Below are positions 19,890-28,606 of a stretch of DNA of 64,000 nt, in pieces. The stretch is from NCBI RefSeq assembly GCF_902859825.1, contig NZ_CADIKB010000019.1, positions 55,800 to 119,799 of the forward strand, written 5' to 3'. The position numbers were made by a program, and so were the translations under genes. The notes under the pieces were generated by a model. That model was not told the origin of the DNA and ran no database searches. It saw nothing but the letters and a program-made list of their open reading frames with translations. The stretch's first letter is position 1. Each line of letters starts with the position of its first letter. Source of the stretch: Paraburkholderia phenoliruptrix (lineage in GTDB: Bacteria > Pseudomonadota > Gammaproteobacteria > Burkholderiales > Burkholderiaceae).

Positions 19890-20381
19890 ATGACAACTCC
19901 GCTTCGACACACCGCCCACTGCATGCTTCTCCTCGCCGCCTACGCGGCACCTGCACTAGCCCAAGACGCGGCGCCCGCCCGCGCGCCGGCAATGACCGCT
20001 ACGGCTCCTACCGGCTATGGCGCCCCGATGCCCGCTCCTGTCGACCGCGGCGCGCTACAGCGCAAGCGTGAACAGAAGCTGCTCGGCGCACCCGACGGGT
20101 ATGACACCGGCAATGCACAGAACGGCACGCTCGACGACGCCCGCCGCGCAGCCTTGCTCGACGAGCAACGCATGACGGTCAACGGTGCTGTCCAAGGCGG
20201 TCAACCAGGCGCCGCTGGCAAGCGCAAGGCGCCGGCTGCCGTCAACGGTCAGCTTCGCGTTGCCGATGCAGCAGCGCGTCCCCGCGCCACCGACAAACTG
20301 CTGCCCGAAGGCGCCGCCAAAGCCACGTATGCCGATCCTTATGCCACCGGCAAGCGCTCCGTCTATCGCTCGCCGTGGTGA
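19890..20381 (+). CDS. Small secreted Ala-rich protein of unknown function
   Basis: The 163-residue protein starts at the ATG with GGGGA about 8 nt upstream. A signal peptide (HCMLLLAAYAAPALAQ) ends near residue 25. The mature protein is rich in Ala, Pro, Gly and Arg with no Cys and no recognised domain; it should be periplasmic and partly disordered. A charged block (VDRGALQRKREQKLLGAPDG) is the only distinctive patch. It is the sole plus-strand gene between the acetyltransferase and the glycosyltransferase operon, ending 29 bp from the convergent wcaI-like gene. I do not recognise it. Confidence 0.65.
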   Translation: MTTPLRHTAHCMLLLAAYAAPALAQDAAPARAPAMTATAPTGYGAPMPAPVDRGALQRKREQKLLGAPDGYDTGNAQNGTLDDARRAALLDEQRMTVNGAVQGGQPGAAGKRKAPAAVNGQLRVADAAARPRATDKLLPEGAAKATYADPYATGKRSVYRSPW

Positions 20382-20410
20382 TCGCGCATTCATGCCGGCC
20401 GCGCACCGGA

Positions 20411-21742
20411 TTACTCCGGCGCGGCGTCCTCCGGGGTCGCGGGCTTCGGATGCGGCACCGTCACTGCTGAAGGCCTCGCGTCGAAGTACGTGGCGCTCGC
20501 CTTCCAACGCCTCCGCCCCGCCGCGCGGCACAGCATTCCCACGCGTTCTTCAAAAGTACTAATCGTCGCATCCGGCGAAAGTGCGGTTTCTGCATAGTCG
20601 CGCGCTGCCCGGCCGAGCGCCGCGCGGCGCTCCGGATCGTTGGCGAGCGCCGTAATCGCACCGACCAGCGCCTTCACGTTGTCCGGCGGCACCACGACGC
20701 CGCGCGCATGCACTGCCTCATGAAGCGCGGTTCCACGCCGCGCCATGGCAATCGTCGCGCGGCCGCTCGCAAACATGCCGGTCAGCTTGGACGGCATGAC
20801 GAGATCCGCGGCATCGCCGCGTTGCGGCAACACGTGAATGTCGGCGAGGTTGAGCAGTTCGTTCAGACGCTCCGCGGGTTGCAGCGGAAGGAAGATGCAG
20901 TTCGGCAAGGCCGCGCAGCGTCGCGCGAGACCTTCTTTAGCTGCGCCGCCGCCGCAGAACACAAACGTCAGATCTTGTCGGTATGCGAGCGACGCCGCTG
21001 CCTCCGCAAGTGTCTCGATGCCCTGCTTCGCACCCATGTTCCCCGAGTACAGAACGACTTTCTGGCCGTCCGGCAAATTGAGGTCGCTGCGATACTCGCT
21101 CGCGCGCGGCAAGGGGTAGATTGCCGATACGTCGACCCAGTTCGGCAGACACACTACTTTCGAAGGCGCCACGCCTTTCGCGGTTGCGCGCGCGCTCATC
21201 TGCCGCGTAATCGAGGAGACTGCATCGAAGCGCCGCAAGAACTGGCTTTCGATCCAGCGCGCCATTCGCGCCGCCCACGAGCCCTTGAGCAAGCCGAGTT
21301 CGAACGCGGCATCCACTTCGTAATCCTGAATGTGCAGCCACGCGCTGGCACGCGCGAGACGCGCGAGAGCAAGCGTGGCCGGTGCGCACATCAGGGTGGG
21401 CGCAATCAACAGCACGGCGTCGGGCCGCCAGAAAGTCTGCCAGGCGAGTACAGGCAGCGACGTGGCGGCGAAACTGGCCAGATGAATCATCCGCTTGAGG
21501 CCGCTCGGCTGCGACGGCACCCATAGCGGCGCGCGCCACACTGCAACACCGTCGCGCTGCTCCCGCCGATAGCGCCAGCCGGCGTACCCCGAGGAAACCC
21601 GCCAATCCGGGTAATACGGGGGTGCACAGACCACGCGCACCTCGTGGCCGCGGCTCGCCAGCAGCGCGGCCATTTCGGCCGTGTACTTGCCGGTCCCCGT
21701 GAGCTCGGGCGCGTAATTAAGGCCGTAGATCAGGATCTTCAT
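20411..21742 (-). CDS. wcaI: WcaI-type glycosyltransferase
   Basis: The 443-residue protein opens MKILIYGLNYAPELTGTGKY and continues with GHEVRVVCAPPYYPDW and ASAWLHIQDYEVDAAFELG, the pattern of WcaI, a colanic-acid glycosyltransferase. The C-terminal half holds KVVLYSGNMGAKQGIETLAE and a donor-binding region around VMPSKLTGMFASGRATIAMA. It is the last gene of the eight-gene minus-strand operon starting at manC. In Escherichia coli WcaI is placed as a fucosyltransferase, which fits the GDP-fucose genes here, but the exact linkage is unproved. No clear Shine-Dalgarno sequence. Confidence 0.9.
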   Translation of the reverse strand: MKILIYGLNYAPELTGTGKYTAEMAALLASRGHEVRVVCAPPYYPDWRVSSGYAGWRYRREQRDGVAVWRAPLWVPSQPSGLKRMIHLASFAATSLPVLAWQTFWRPDAVLLIAPTLMCAPATLALARLARASAWLHIQDYEVDAAFELGLLKGSWAARMARWIESQFLRRFDAVSSITRQMSARATAKGVAPSKVVCLPNWVDVSAIYPLPRASEYRSDLNLPDGQKVVLYSGNMGAKQGIETLAEAAASLAYRQDLTFVFCGGGAAKEGLARRCAALPNCIFLPLQPAERLNELLNLADIHVLPQRGDAADLVMPSKLTGMFASGRATIAMARRGTALHEAVHARGVVVPPDNVKALVGAITALANDPERRAALGRAARDYAETALSPDATISTFEERVGMLCRAAGRRRWKASATYFDARPSAVTVPHPKPATPEDAAPE

Positions 21743-21804
21743 TGTGCGTGTCTGAACGTGTTAAGGCTTCCTTGCCCGACCTCGCGGCGGCGCCGCGACG
21801 CCCG

Positions 21805-22947
21805 TCAATTGCTCAGCATCAGCGCACAGCCGCGGGCAATGTTGGCGGCTGCAGAAGGAGGATCGAACCGGCGAATCACTTCCATGCAACGGCGTGCGGT
21901 CCCGCTCGCGTCGGCGAACGCTTCCATCGCCTTTAACATCGTGCGCTGCAATCCAGGCACGTCGCCCGCGGTGAACGAATAGCCGCTCACGCCGTCTATG
22001 ACGAGCTCCGGCACGCAGCCGCAGCTTTCACTCACCACTGCGGGGCAACCGTGCGCGAGCGCCTCGTTGACCACAAGGCCCCACGGCTCGCTAAAGCTCG
22101 GCAGCACCATGCATGTCGCGCCGTAGTACTCGCGCGTAAGCGGTTCGTCCTGCAAGCTTCCGACGAAAGTCACGGCATCGCCCAGCTTCAGATCGGCGGC
22201 TTTTTCGCGCAACGCGTCGCCCATCGGCCCGGTGCCGACGATACGCAAACGCGCTGCGGGAATACGCTTGTGCAAACCGGCAAACGCTTCAAGCAACGTT
22301 CCGACGCCCTTCTCCTCCGAAAGACGCCCTACGTATAGAAACACCGGCGGATTGCCGGCGCGCGCGGCAACGCGCTCCGGCAACGCACGTTCAGGAGAAA
22401 ACGAACCGGGCAGCGCGGCCGCCTGACAAGGCACGAAAATCTTTTCGCGCTTGGCGCCGAGCGACAGCAGATACTCGCGGCTGCGCTCCCCGAAACCGAA
22501 ATAGCCGTCGCACAGCGAAAAAAACACACGCTTCGGAATGGACGTAATGAGCTTCTTCGGTCGATCGCGGCCGGTGGAATCGCAAAACACCGCGCGACGT
22601 TTGCCGGTGACGATGCACGCCGCCAGCATCGCCCAGTACTCCGGACGGTGATAGCCCGGCAGCACGATCAGATCGGATTTGGCTTTCAGCACTTCCCACG
22701 TCAGACGCGCGATCATCTTGATGGCCGGCACGTCTTCATAGCAGCCGTCGAACAGCTTTTGCATCGGATACCGATGGTATGAATAATCGACCTCGGAAAA
22801 GCCGAGGCGATCGTGTTCGGTATCCGCTATCTGCACCATGGAGTACCGGATTGATCCGGATGCCGAAATATTATGCAGCGCAGAAAACACGACACCTTTG
22901 TGACGCGACCATACGACGTTATGGAAGATGGTGACCGATGAACTCAT
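21805..22947 (-). CDS. GT4-type glycosyltransferase
   Basis: The 380-residue protein starts at the ATG at 22947 (GGAG about 12 nt upstream). Its N-terminal half has VIFHNV-like NVVWSRHKGVVFSALHNISA and PGYHRPEYWAMLAACIVTGK. Its C-terminal half has VFLYVGRLSEEKGVGTLLEA and PSFSEPWGLVVNEALAHGCP, the E-x7-E motif, with a Gly-rich loop at ESCGC. It lies between fcl and wcaI with short gaps (25 and 62 bp), so it is co-transcribed. Likely one of the six transferases that build the EPS repeat unit. Confidence 0.92.
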   Translation of the reverse strand: MSSSVTIFHNVVWSRHKGVVFSALHNISASGSIRYSMVQIADTEHDRLGFSEVDYSYHRYPMQKLFDGCYEDVPAIKMIARLTWEVLKAKSDLIVLPGYHRPEYWAMLAACIVTGKRRAVFCDSTGRDRPKKLITSIPKRVFFSLCDGYFGFGERSREYLLSLGAKREKIFVPCQAAALPGSFSPERALPERVAARAGNPPVFLYVGRLSEEKGVGTLLEAFAGLHKRIPAARLRIVGTGPMGDALREKAADLKLGDAVTFVGSLQDEPLTREYYGATCMVLPSFSEPWGLVVNEALAHGCPAVVSESCGCVPELVIDGVSGYSFTAGDVPGLQRTMLKAMEAFADASGTARRCMEVIRRFDPPSAAANIARGCALMLSN

Positions 22948-22972
22948 TTTTATGCCGCTCCGCGAAAAGACG

Positions 22973-23929
22973 TCATTGCATGGCTGCCGCGGTCGCCGAC
23001 CCGGCATATGATTCGACGAATTCCCGATACGTCGACGCAATTCCCTGCTCCAGTCCAATCGTTGCGTGCCAGCCCATCTTCGCAAGGCGCGAAACATCCA
23101 GCAATTTGCGCGGCGTGCCGTCGGGTTTCGACGCGTCGAACACCAGCTCGCCCTCGAAACCCACCGCCTTGCAAATGCACTCCGCCAGTTCCCGAATCGA
23201 CAAGTCTTCGCCAACCCCGACGTTGAAAAGCCCTTCGGTCACGTTGTTTTCGAGCACGAACAGCGTGGCGGCGGCAAGATCGTCGACGTGCAGGAACTCG
23301 CGACGCGGTGTGCCCGAGCCCCATACCGTCAACGTGTCGGCGCCCGAGCGCTTCGCTTCATGCGCCTTGCGCAGCAGCGCCGGCAACACGTGGCTGCTGT
23401 TCAGATCGTAGTTGTCGTTCGGCCCGTAAAGATTGGTCGGCATCAGCGAAACGTATTGCGTGTTGTATTCGCAGTTGTACGCTTCGCAGAGTTTCAGGCC
23501 GGCGATCTTCGCGATGGCGTACGCGTCGTTGGTCGGCTCGAGCGACGACGTCAGCAGATACTCCTCGCGAATCGGCTGCGGACACTGCTTCGGATAAATG
23601 CACGACGAGCCGAAGAACACCAGCCGCTCCACCTGTGCGCGATACGCCGCGTGAATCACGTTGGTTTCGATCACCAGGTTTTCATAGATGAATTCGCCCG
23701 GCCGCGACGCGTTCGCGAGAATGCCGCCGACGCGCGCCGCGGCAAGCAGCACGACGTCGATTTTTTCGCTCTGGAAAAAGCGGTTCACGGCGGCCTGATC
23801 CGTCAGGTCGAGTTCGAGCCGCGAGCGCGTGACCACGTTCGTATAGCCGGCCGCGCTCAACCTTCGGACGAGCGCGGAACCGACCATGCCGCGGTGGCCC
23901 GCGACAAAAATGCGTGACTGTTTGTTCAT
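22973..23929 (-). CDS. fcl: GDP-L-fucose synthase
   Basis: The 318-residue SDR enzyme turns GDP-4-keto-6-deoxy-D-mannose into GDP-L-fucose with NADPH, doing both epimerisation and reduction. The NADP loop is GHRGMVG (residues 11-17). The catalytic set is visible: Ser in FFGSSCIYP and the Tyr-x3-Lys pair in NDAYAIAKIAGLK. The C-terminal substrate part has VWGSGTPRREFLHVDDLA. The ATG at 23929 is 5 bp after the gmd stop; a GTG at 23938 that overlaps the gmd TGA (GTGA) is a possible alternative start. Also known as wcaG. Confidence 0.97.
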   Translation of the reverse strand: MNKQSRIFVAGHRGMVGSALVRRLSAAGYTNVVTRSRLELDLTDQAAVNRFFQSEKIDVVLLAAARVGGILANASRPGEFIYENLVIETNVIHAAYRAQVERLVFFGSSCIYPKQCPQPIREEYLLTSSLEPTNDAYAIAKIAGLKLCEAYNCEYNTQYVSLMPTNLYGPNDNYDLNSSHVLPALLRKAHEAKRSGADTLTVWGSGTPRREFLHVDDLAAATLFVLENNVTEGLFNVGVGEDLSIRELAECICKAVGFEGELVFDASKPDGTPRKLLDVSRLAKMGWHATIGLEQGIASTYREFVESYAGSATAAAMQ

Positions 23930-23934
23930 CGCAA

Positions 23935-25053
23935 TCACTCGTGATGTTCGAGCGCCGTGAAGCCGGCGAGCGTGACGAGCGCGTCACGACGTGCAATCTG
24001 GAAATCCGAGCGCACCATCTCTTTCACGAGCGATTCGAACGACGTGGTAGGCTGCCAGCCGAGCTTCGCATGCGCCTTCGACGGATCGCCGAGCAGCGTC
24101 TCCACTTCGGCCGGCCGGAAGTAGCGCGGATCCACACGGACGATCACGTCGCCCGGCGACATCCGGGTCTCGCGTCCTTCTACCTTCTCGACAATGCCGA
24201 TCTCGTCGACGCCAGAGCCTTCGAAGCGCACCGTCACACCCAATTCAGCGGCTGCATGCTGAACAAATTGACGCACGCTGTATTGCACGCCGGTGGCGAT
24301 CACGAAGTCCTCAGGCTGATCCTGTTGCAGCATGCGCCATTGCATCTCGACGTAATCGCGCGCATGGCCCCAATCGCGCAACGCGGACAGATTGCCGAGA
24401 TACAGCGTCTTCTGCATGCCCACCGCGATCCGCGCAATGGCGCGCGTGATCTTGCGCGTCACGAACGTCTCACCACGCACCGGCGATTCGTGATTGAACA
24501 GAATCCCGTTGCATGCATAAAGACCATAGGCCTCGCGATAGTTCACCGTCGTCCAGTACGCAAACATCTTCGCTACCGCGTACGGACTGCGCGGATAGAA
24601 CGGGGTGGTTTCCGATTGCGGCACCTGTTGCACGAGGCCGTAAAGTTCGGACGTCGACGCCTGGTAAAATCTCGTCTTATTCTGCATACCTAAGATTCGG
24701 ATCGCCTCGAGAATGCGCAGAGCGCCAAGACCGTCGGCGTTAGCTGTGTATTCCGGCTCTTCGAATGAAACGGCGACGTGGCTTTGCGCCGCCAGATTGT
24801 AGATTTCGTCCGGCTCCACGCGCTGGATCACACGCAGAATGCTGGTGGAATCCGTGAGGTCGGCGTGATGCAGAAAAAGGTGCTGCTCGGGATCATGTGG
24901 ATCGCGATACAGGTGATCGATCCGGTCCGTGTTGAACAGCGACGACCTGCGTTTGATACCGTGCACGTCGTAGTTTTTGGCGAGCAAAAGCTCGGCGAGG
25001 TACGACCCGTCCTGCCCCGTGATCCCCGTGATCAGCGCGACCTTGCGTTTCAT
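23935..25053 (-). CDS. gmd: GDP-mannose 4,6-dehydratase
   Basis: The 372-residue SDR enzyme makes GDP-4-keto-6-deoxymannose from GDP-mannose, the committed step to GDP-L-fucose. It has GITGQDGSYLAELLL (NADP loop from residue 10), IKRRSSLFNTDRIDHLY, a Thr/Glu pair in YQASTSELYG and the Tyr-x3-Lys in SPYAVAKMFAYW. Start fixed at 25053 by GGAGAAG 8-10 nt upstream; the longer frame reaches into the wzc gene end. The neighbour fcl uses its product, and ManC supplies its substrate. Confidence 0.97.
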   Translation of the reverse strand: MKRKVALITGITGQDGSYLAELLLAKNYDVHGIKRRSSLFNTDRIDHLYRDPHDPEQHLFLHHADLTDSTSILRVIQRVEPDEIYNLAAQSHVAVSFEEPEYTANADGLGALRILEAIRILGMQNKTRFYQASTSELYGLVQQVPQSETTPFYPRSPYAVAKMFAYWTTVNYREAYGLYACNGILFNHESPVRGETFVTRKITRAIARIAVGMQKTLYLGNLSALRDWGHARDYVEMQWRMLQQDQPEDFVIATGVQYSVRQFVQHAAAELGVTVRFEGSGVDEIGIVEKVEGRETRMSPGDVIVRVDPRYFRPAEVETLLGDPSKAHAKLGWQPTTSFESLVKEMVRSDFQIARRDALVTLAGFTALEHHE

Positions 25054-25108
25054 GAAGGCTTCTCCAGTTGAATTTTGACTACTTGTGGCGAGAAACTCGG
25101 CCGCGATT

Positions 25109-27343
25109 TCAGCCCGCGATGCTGTCGTACCCGTAATAGCCGCCCTGATAACCCGAGCCGAGGAACGCCCCCTCCTGCGGCACGTCGGTGAGCAGTACGC
25201 CCCTGAGTCCGACGCCGCCATTACGAAGACGCTTGGCGGTCTCGGCAATTTCATTCAACGGGTGACGGCCGTGGCGAACCACCAGCAGCGTCGTGCCCGC
25301 ATGCTTGCCGATCAGGGTCGAGTCGGTCACGGCAAGGACCGGCGGCGTATCGATGATCACGAGGTCGTAACGCGTTTTCAGCTCCTCGAGCATCGACTCG
25401 AAGCGCGAACTCATCAGCAACTCGGACGGATGCGAAGGCAGTGTGCCCTTTGCCAGCACGTCGAGACCGGGCAACACGTCGCGCTGGATCATGGCACCCA
25501 GATCGCCGCCGCTCAGGACGTCAGAGAGGCCCGGCTGATGCGCGATGCCGAAGTGCGAGTGCACGTCGCCGCGCCGCATGTCACCGTCGATAATCAGCAC
25601 GCGCTTGTTCGCCGACGCGACGAGTGCCGCGAGATTCACCGACAGGAACGACTTGCCCGCATCGGGCCGCGAGCCGGTGATCATGACGACGTTGTTCGCA
25701 GCATGGTCGAGCGAAAGCTGCAGCGAGGTTCGCAGATTGCGCACACCTTCCACGGCGATGTCCTCGGGCGCCTGCTGCGCGAGCACATGCAGACCGCGCC
25801 GGCGCAGCATCACGTTCTCCTGCAGCCGCAATTGCGTCTGGCTGCGCGGCACCACCGCGAACACCGGCACGCCGAGCACCGCTTCCAGTTCGTCCGGACG
25901 CTCCACGCCGCCGTACATGGCACGCTTGAAGAAGGTCAGCAGAATGCCGAGCACGAGGCCGCCGCCCAGCGCGATGAGGATAGCAATCACGCGCTTCGGA
26001 CGCACCGGCTCATCGGGCGCTTCCGCGAAATCGACCACGCGCACGTTGCCGACCTGGCCGGCTTTCGCCACGCGCAACTGCTGCGCGCTGTTCAGGAGGT
26101 TCGTGTACAGCTCGGTGTCGACATGCACGTCGCGCAACAGACGCAATGCGGTCTGCTCCGTGTCCGGCATCACCGAAACGCTGCGGTTCATGTTGGCCTG
26201 CGCACCTTGCAGCGCGGCGATCTGCGCATCAAGGGAAGCCACGGCCGGGTGATTTGCCGTGAACCGTTGCAACATCTCGGCGCGTTGCGTTTGCAGGTCG
26301 AGCAGCTTCGTCTTGTTGTCGACGATCTGCTGGAGCAGCAGGCGGCTCTCTTCGCCCAGATCGACGGTGCCGTGCGTGTTGCGGAACTTGTTGTAGCGCT
26401 GCTCCGCTTCGTCGAGCTCCTTGCGCAAGCCCGGCAATTGCTGATCGAGGAAGGCGAGCATGTGTTCGGCTTCCGTCGAGCGGCTTGCAACGTCCTGGCG
26501 CACAAATTCACGCGCCATGCTGTTGACGATCGCGGCGGTCAACCCGCTATCGCTACCCTCGAGACTCGCGCGAATCACGCCGGATTGCAGGGCGGTTTCC
26601 TGCACGACCAGTGCCTTCTGCAAACGGTCCACGGCGCTCAAGGTCGATGTGCGCTGCAGCTCGAATTGCGAGCCCGGGGCACCGGTCAGCGCGTCGACAC
26701 GCAATGCGATAGGACCGTCCGCCGTATCGGTCTCCACCGTTTCGCCCACATGGCCGGACAGGATCGCGATACCGTTCCTGTCGCGCAGCACGTACGAACG
26801 GTCGCTGCCTGCGATCAGCGTGAACGTCGTGTCGTACATCTCCTTCGACGTATCGAAGCGCGATACCGAAATGCTCTCGTTGCCCCACGCGTAGCCCGAC
26901 AGATTGATGAACTGGGGCAGCTTGAAACCCCACTGCCCGTTCACCAGCCCCGCGATCAGGCCGCCGATAACCGGCATATAGCGCGGCGTCGCCGTGATGT
27001 CGAGGTGCAGCTTCCTGACGGTTTCTTCCGTCACGAGACGCGACTTGAGCAGCTCGATCTCCGCTGCCGTCGACGGTTTCGTGTCGAACATGCCGGTGAG
27101 CGGCGGCAAGGATTCCTTACCATTCGCATTGGCATTCGCCGTCTTGTCCTCGACGTGGAACAGCACGTCCGCCCGGTAGGTCGGCGGGGCAAGAAACGCG
27201 TACGCGCACCCCAGCGCGAGCGCGATCAGCGTCACCGTTGCAATGGTGCGCCAGCCCCGCACGATCGTGCGGAGATAGTCCGACAGATGCAACTCGTCCG
27301 GTCCGGACACGTCGGTATAACGGTTCTCGAAGTTGATAGCCAT
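25109..27343 (-). CDS. wzc: Polysaccharide co-polymerase tyrosine autokinase (Wzc/BceF type)
   Basis: The 744-residue inner-membrane protein has a Wzz-like N-terminal segment after DELHLSDYLRTIVRGWRTIA, a first membrane helix near 35-55, a long periplasmic coiled-coil part and a second helix near 445-465 (RVIAILIALGGGLVLGILLT). The cytoplasmic BY-kinase domain has Walker A (GSRPDAGKS, near 560), Walker A' (LIIDGDMRRGD) and Walker B (DLVIIDTPP). Tyr732, 736, 737 and 739 form the C-terminal autophosphorylation cluster. It controls chain length and export with Wza, whose gene lies 54 bp upstream. The usual wzb phosphatase gene between them is absent. The ATG at 27343 is preferred over a GTG at 27355. 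Confidence 0.97.
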   Translation of the reverse strand: MAINFENRYTDVSGPDELHLSDYLRTIVRGWRTIATVTLIALALGCAYAFLAPPTYRADVLFHVEDKTANANANGKESLPPLTGMFDTKPSTAAEIELLKSRLVTEETVRKLHLDITATPRYMPVIGGLIAGLVNGQWGFKLPQFINLSGYAWGNESISVSRFDTSKEMYDTTFTLIAGSDRSYVLRDRNGIAILSGHVGETVETDTADGPIALRVDALTGAPGSQFELQRTSTLSAVDRLQKALVVQETALQSGVIRASLEGSDSGLTAAIVNSMAREFVRQDVASRSTEAEHMLAFLDQQLPGLRKELDEAEQRYNKFRNTHGTVDLGEESRLLLQQIVDNKTKLLDLQTQRAEMLQRFTANHPAVASLDAQIAALQGAQANMNRSVSVMPDTEQTALRLLRDVHVDTELYTNLLNSAQQLRVAKAGQVGNVRVVDFAEAPDEPVRPKRVIAILIALGGGLVLGILLTFFKRAMYGGVERPDELEAVLGVPVFAVVPRSQTQLRLQENVMLRRRGLHVLAQQAPEDIAVEGVRNLRTSLQLSLDHAANNVVMITGSRPDAGKSFLSVNLAALVASANKRVLIIDGDMRRGDVHSHFGIAHQPGLSDVLSGGDLGAMIQRDVLPGLDVLAKGTLPSHPSELLMSSRFESMLEELKTRYDLVIIDTPPVLAVTDSTLIGKHAGTTLLVVRHGRHPLNEIAETAKRLRNGGVGLRGVLLTDVPQEGAFLGSGYQGGYYGYDSIAG

Positions 27344-27397
27344 GTTTGGTCTCACCCAGCATAACCCGCGGTTTTTCTGATTTGCTTTATACGGTCT

Positions 27398-28537
27398 TTA
27401 CTTCGCTACGACGACACCTGTGACAGCCGCGTTGATCGCGGGCAGCAGCAGGTTCAGGATACGGTTGAAACGAACCAGCCCACCCTGGCCTACATACACG
27501 ACGTCCTTCGGCTGCAGCTCGAACTGGTTGGCGAGGATCATCGAAACCGGCGACCTTGCATCCAGGTGGTAAATCTGCGGCGAATCGCTCGTCGAATTGC
27601 GGATTACGAACAGCTGCCGCGTTGCAGCCGTGGCCTGGTCGAAGCTCCCGCTGTCCGAAATGGCTTGCGAGAGCGTGAGCGAACCGTTGCGCATCGGCGT
27701 GACAGTCGCAGGCTTGTTCACCTCGCCCATCACGTAGACGCCGCTGTCTTCGCGCGAGGCCACGCGAACCGCGTCGCCCGGTTGCAGATAGATGTTCGAC
27801 GGGTTGTGGCCGCGCTTGAGCAGATCGTCCATGTTCAGCTGATACGTGACGCCGTTGCGGATCAATTCGACGCGGCTGCGGTCCGCATTCGGGCTGAAGC
27901 CGCCGCTCTGGCTGATCGCGCTCGTGAGCGACATCGTGATGTCGTTCAGCGACTGGGCACCCGGCGTGCGCACTTCGCCGTCGATGAAAACCTGCGCATT
28001 ACGGAAAGACGCCACACGCACGGTCACTTCCGGCTTCTGATACACCTTGCTCAAGCGGCTATACAGTTCCTTCTGGATCGTGCCGACATCCTTGCCGGCC
28101 ACATGCACGGTGCCCGCATACGGAAACTGCACGTCGCCCTTCTCGTCGATGAGAAAGCCCGAGGCCGCATCCGAAGACTTGGCGTTCTGCGCGGGTTGGC
28201 CGAGCGCCGCCGCGAGTTCAGGGTGATCCCACACGACGATCTGCAGCACGTCGCCCGGGCCCACGCGGTACGGACCAGGCTTGCCGAACAGCGCGAGCGT
28301 AGCCGGCGGCAACGGGGCAGCGGCCTGATCCGCATGCATCTTGCGCAGCAGCGCGAGATTGATATCGGTAATTGGTATCGTCTGCTGCTGTGACGGTTCG
28401 CTGCTGAAATCGCCGCCCGTTTCCTGAAGCGTGGCAGGCGTTTCCATCCGCTGGCCTGGCGCGGCGGCGCAGCCCGCGAGCAGTGCAGCGATAGCGAAAA
28501 CCGAGAGACTTCCCGTGCGTGTACCAAGCGAGCTCAT
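27398..28537 (-). CDS. wza: Outer-membrane polysaccharide export lipoprotein (Wza/BceE type)
   Basis: The 379-residue protein has AGGAGG 7 nt before the ATG at 28537. A lipoprotein signal peptide ends in LLAGC (Cys23). A Poly_export domain follows (YRVGPGDVLQIVVWDHPEL, near 95-113), then SLBB domains (VFIDGEVRTPGAQSLNDIT; VYVMGEVNKPATVTPMRNGS) and a C-terminal amphipathic segment (FNRILNLLLPAINAAVTGVV) that forms the outer-membrane helical pore in Wza. It is the EPS exit channel, working with Wzc encoded next. Confidence 0.97.
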   Translation of the reverse strand: MSSLGTRTGSLSVFAIAALLAGCAAAPGQRMETPATLQETGGDFSSEPSQQQTIPITDINLALLRKMHADQAAAPLPPATLALFGKPGPYRVGPGDVLQIVVWDHPELAAALGQPAQNAKSSDAASGFLIDEKGDVQFPYAGTVHVAGKDVGTIQKELYSRLSKVYQKPEVTVRVASFRNAQVFIDGEVRTPGAQSLNDITMSLTSAISQSGGFSPNADRSRVELIRNGVTYQLNMDDLLKRGHNPSNIYLQPGDAVRVASREDSGVYVMGEVNKPATVTPMRNGSLTLSQAISDSGSFDQATAATRQLFVIRNSTSDSPQIYHLDARSPVSMILANQFELQPKDVVYVGQGGLVRFNRILNLLLPAINAAVTGVVVAK

Positions 28538-28606
28538 AACTTTTCCTCCTTGCGCAAAAGCGAATGTCCCCGGAAGGAGGCACCGCCTTGCGTGCTTTGT
28601 TAACAA

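Noticed and set aside
25085..27364. 759-codon plus-strand frame opposite wzc
   Set aside because: The minus strand codes an unmistakable Wzc with Walker motifs; the plus frame is compositionally a mirror.
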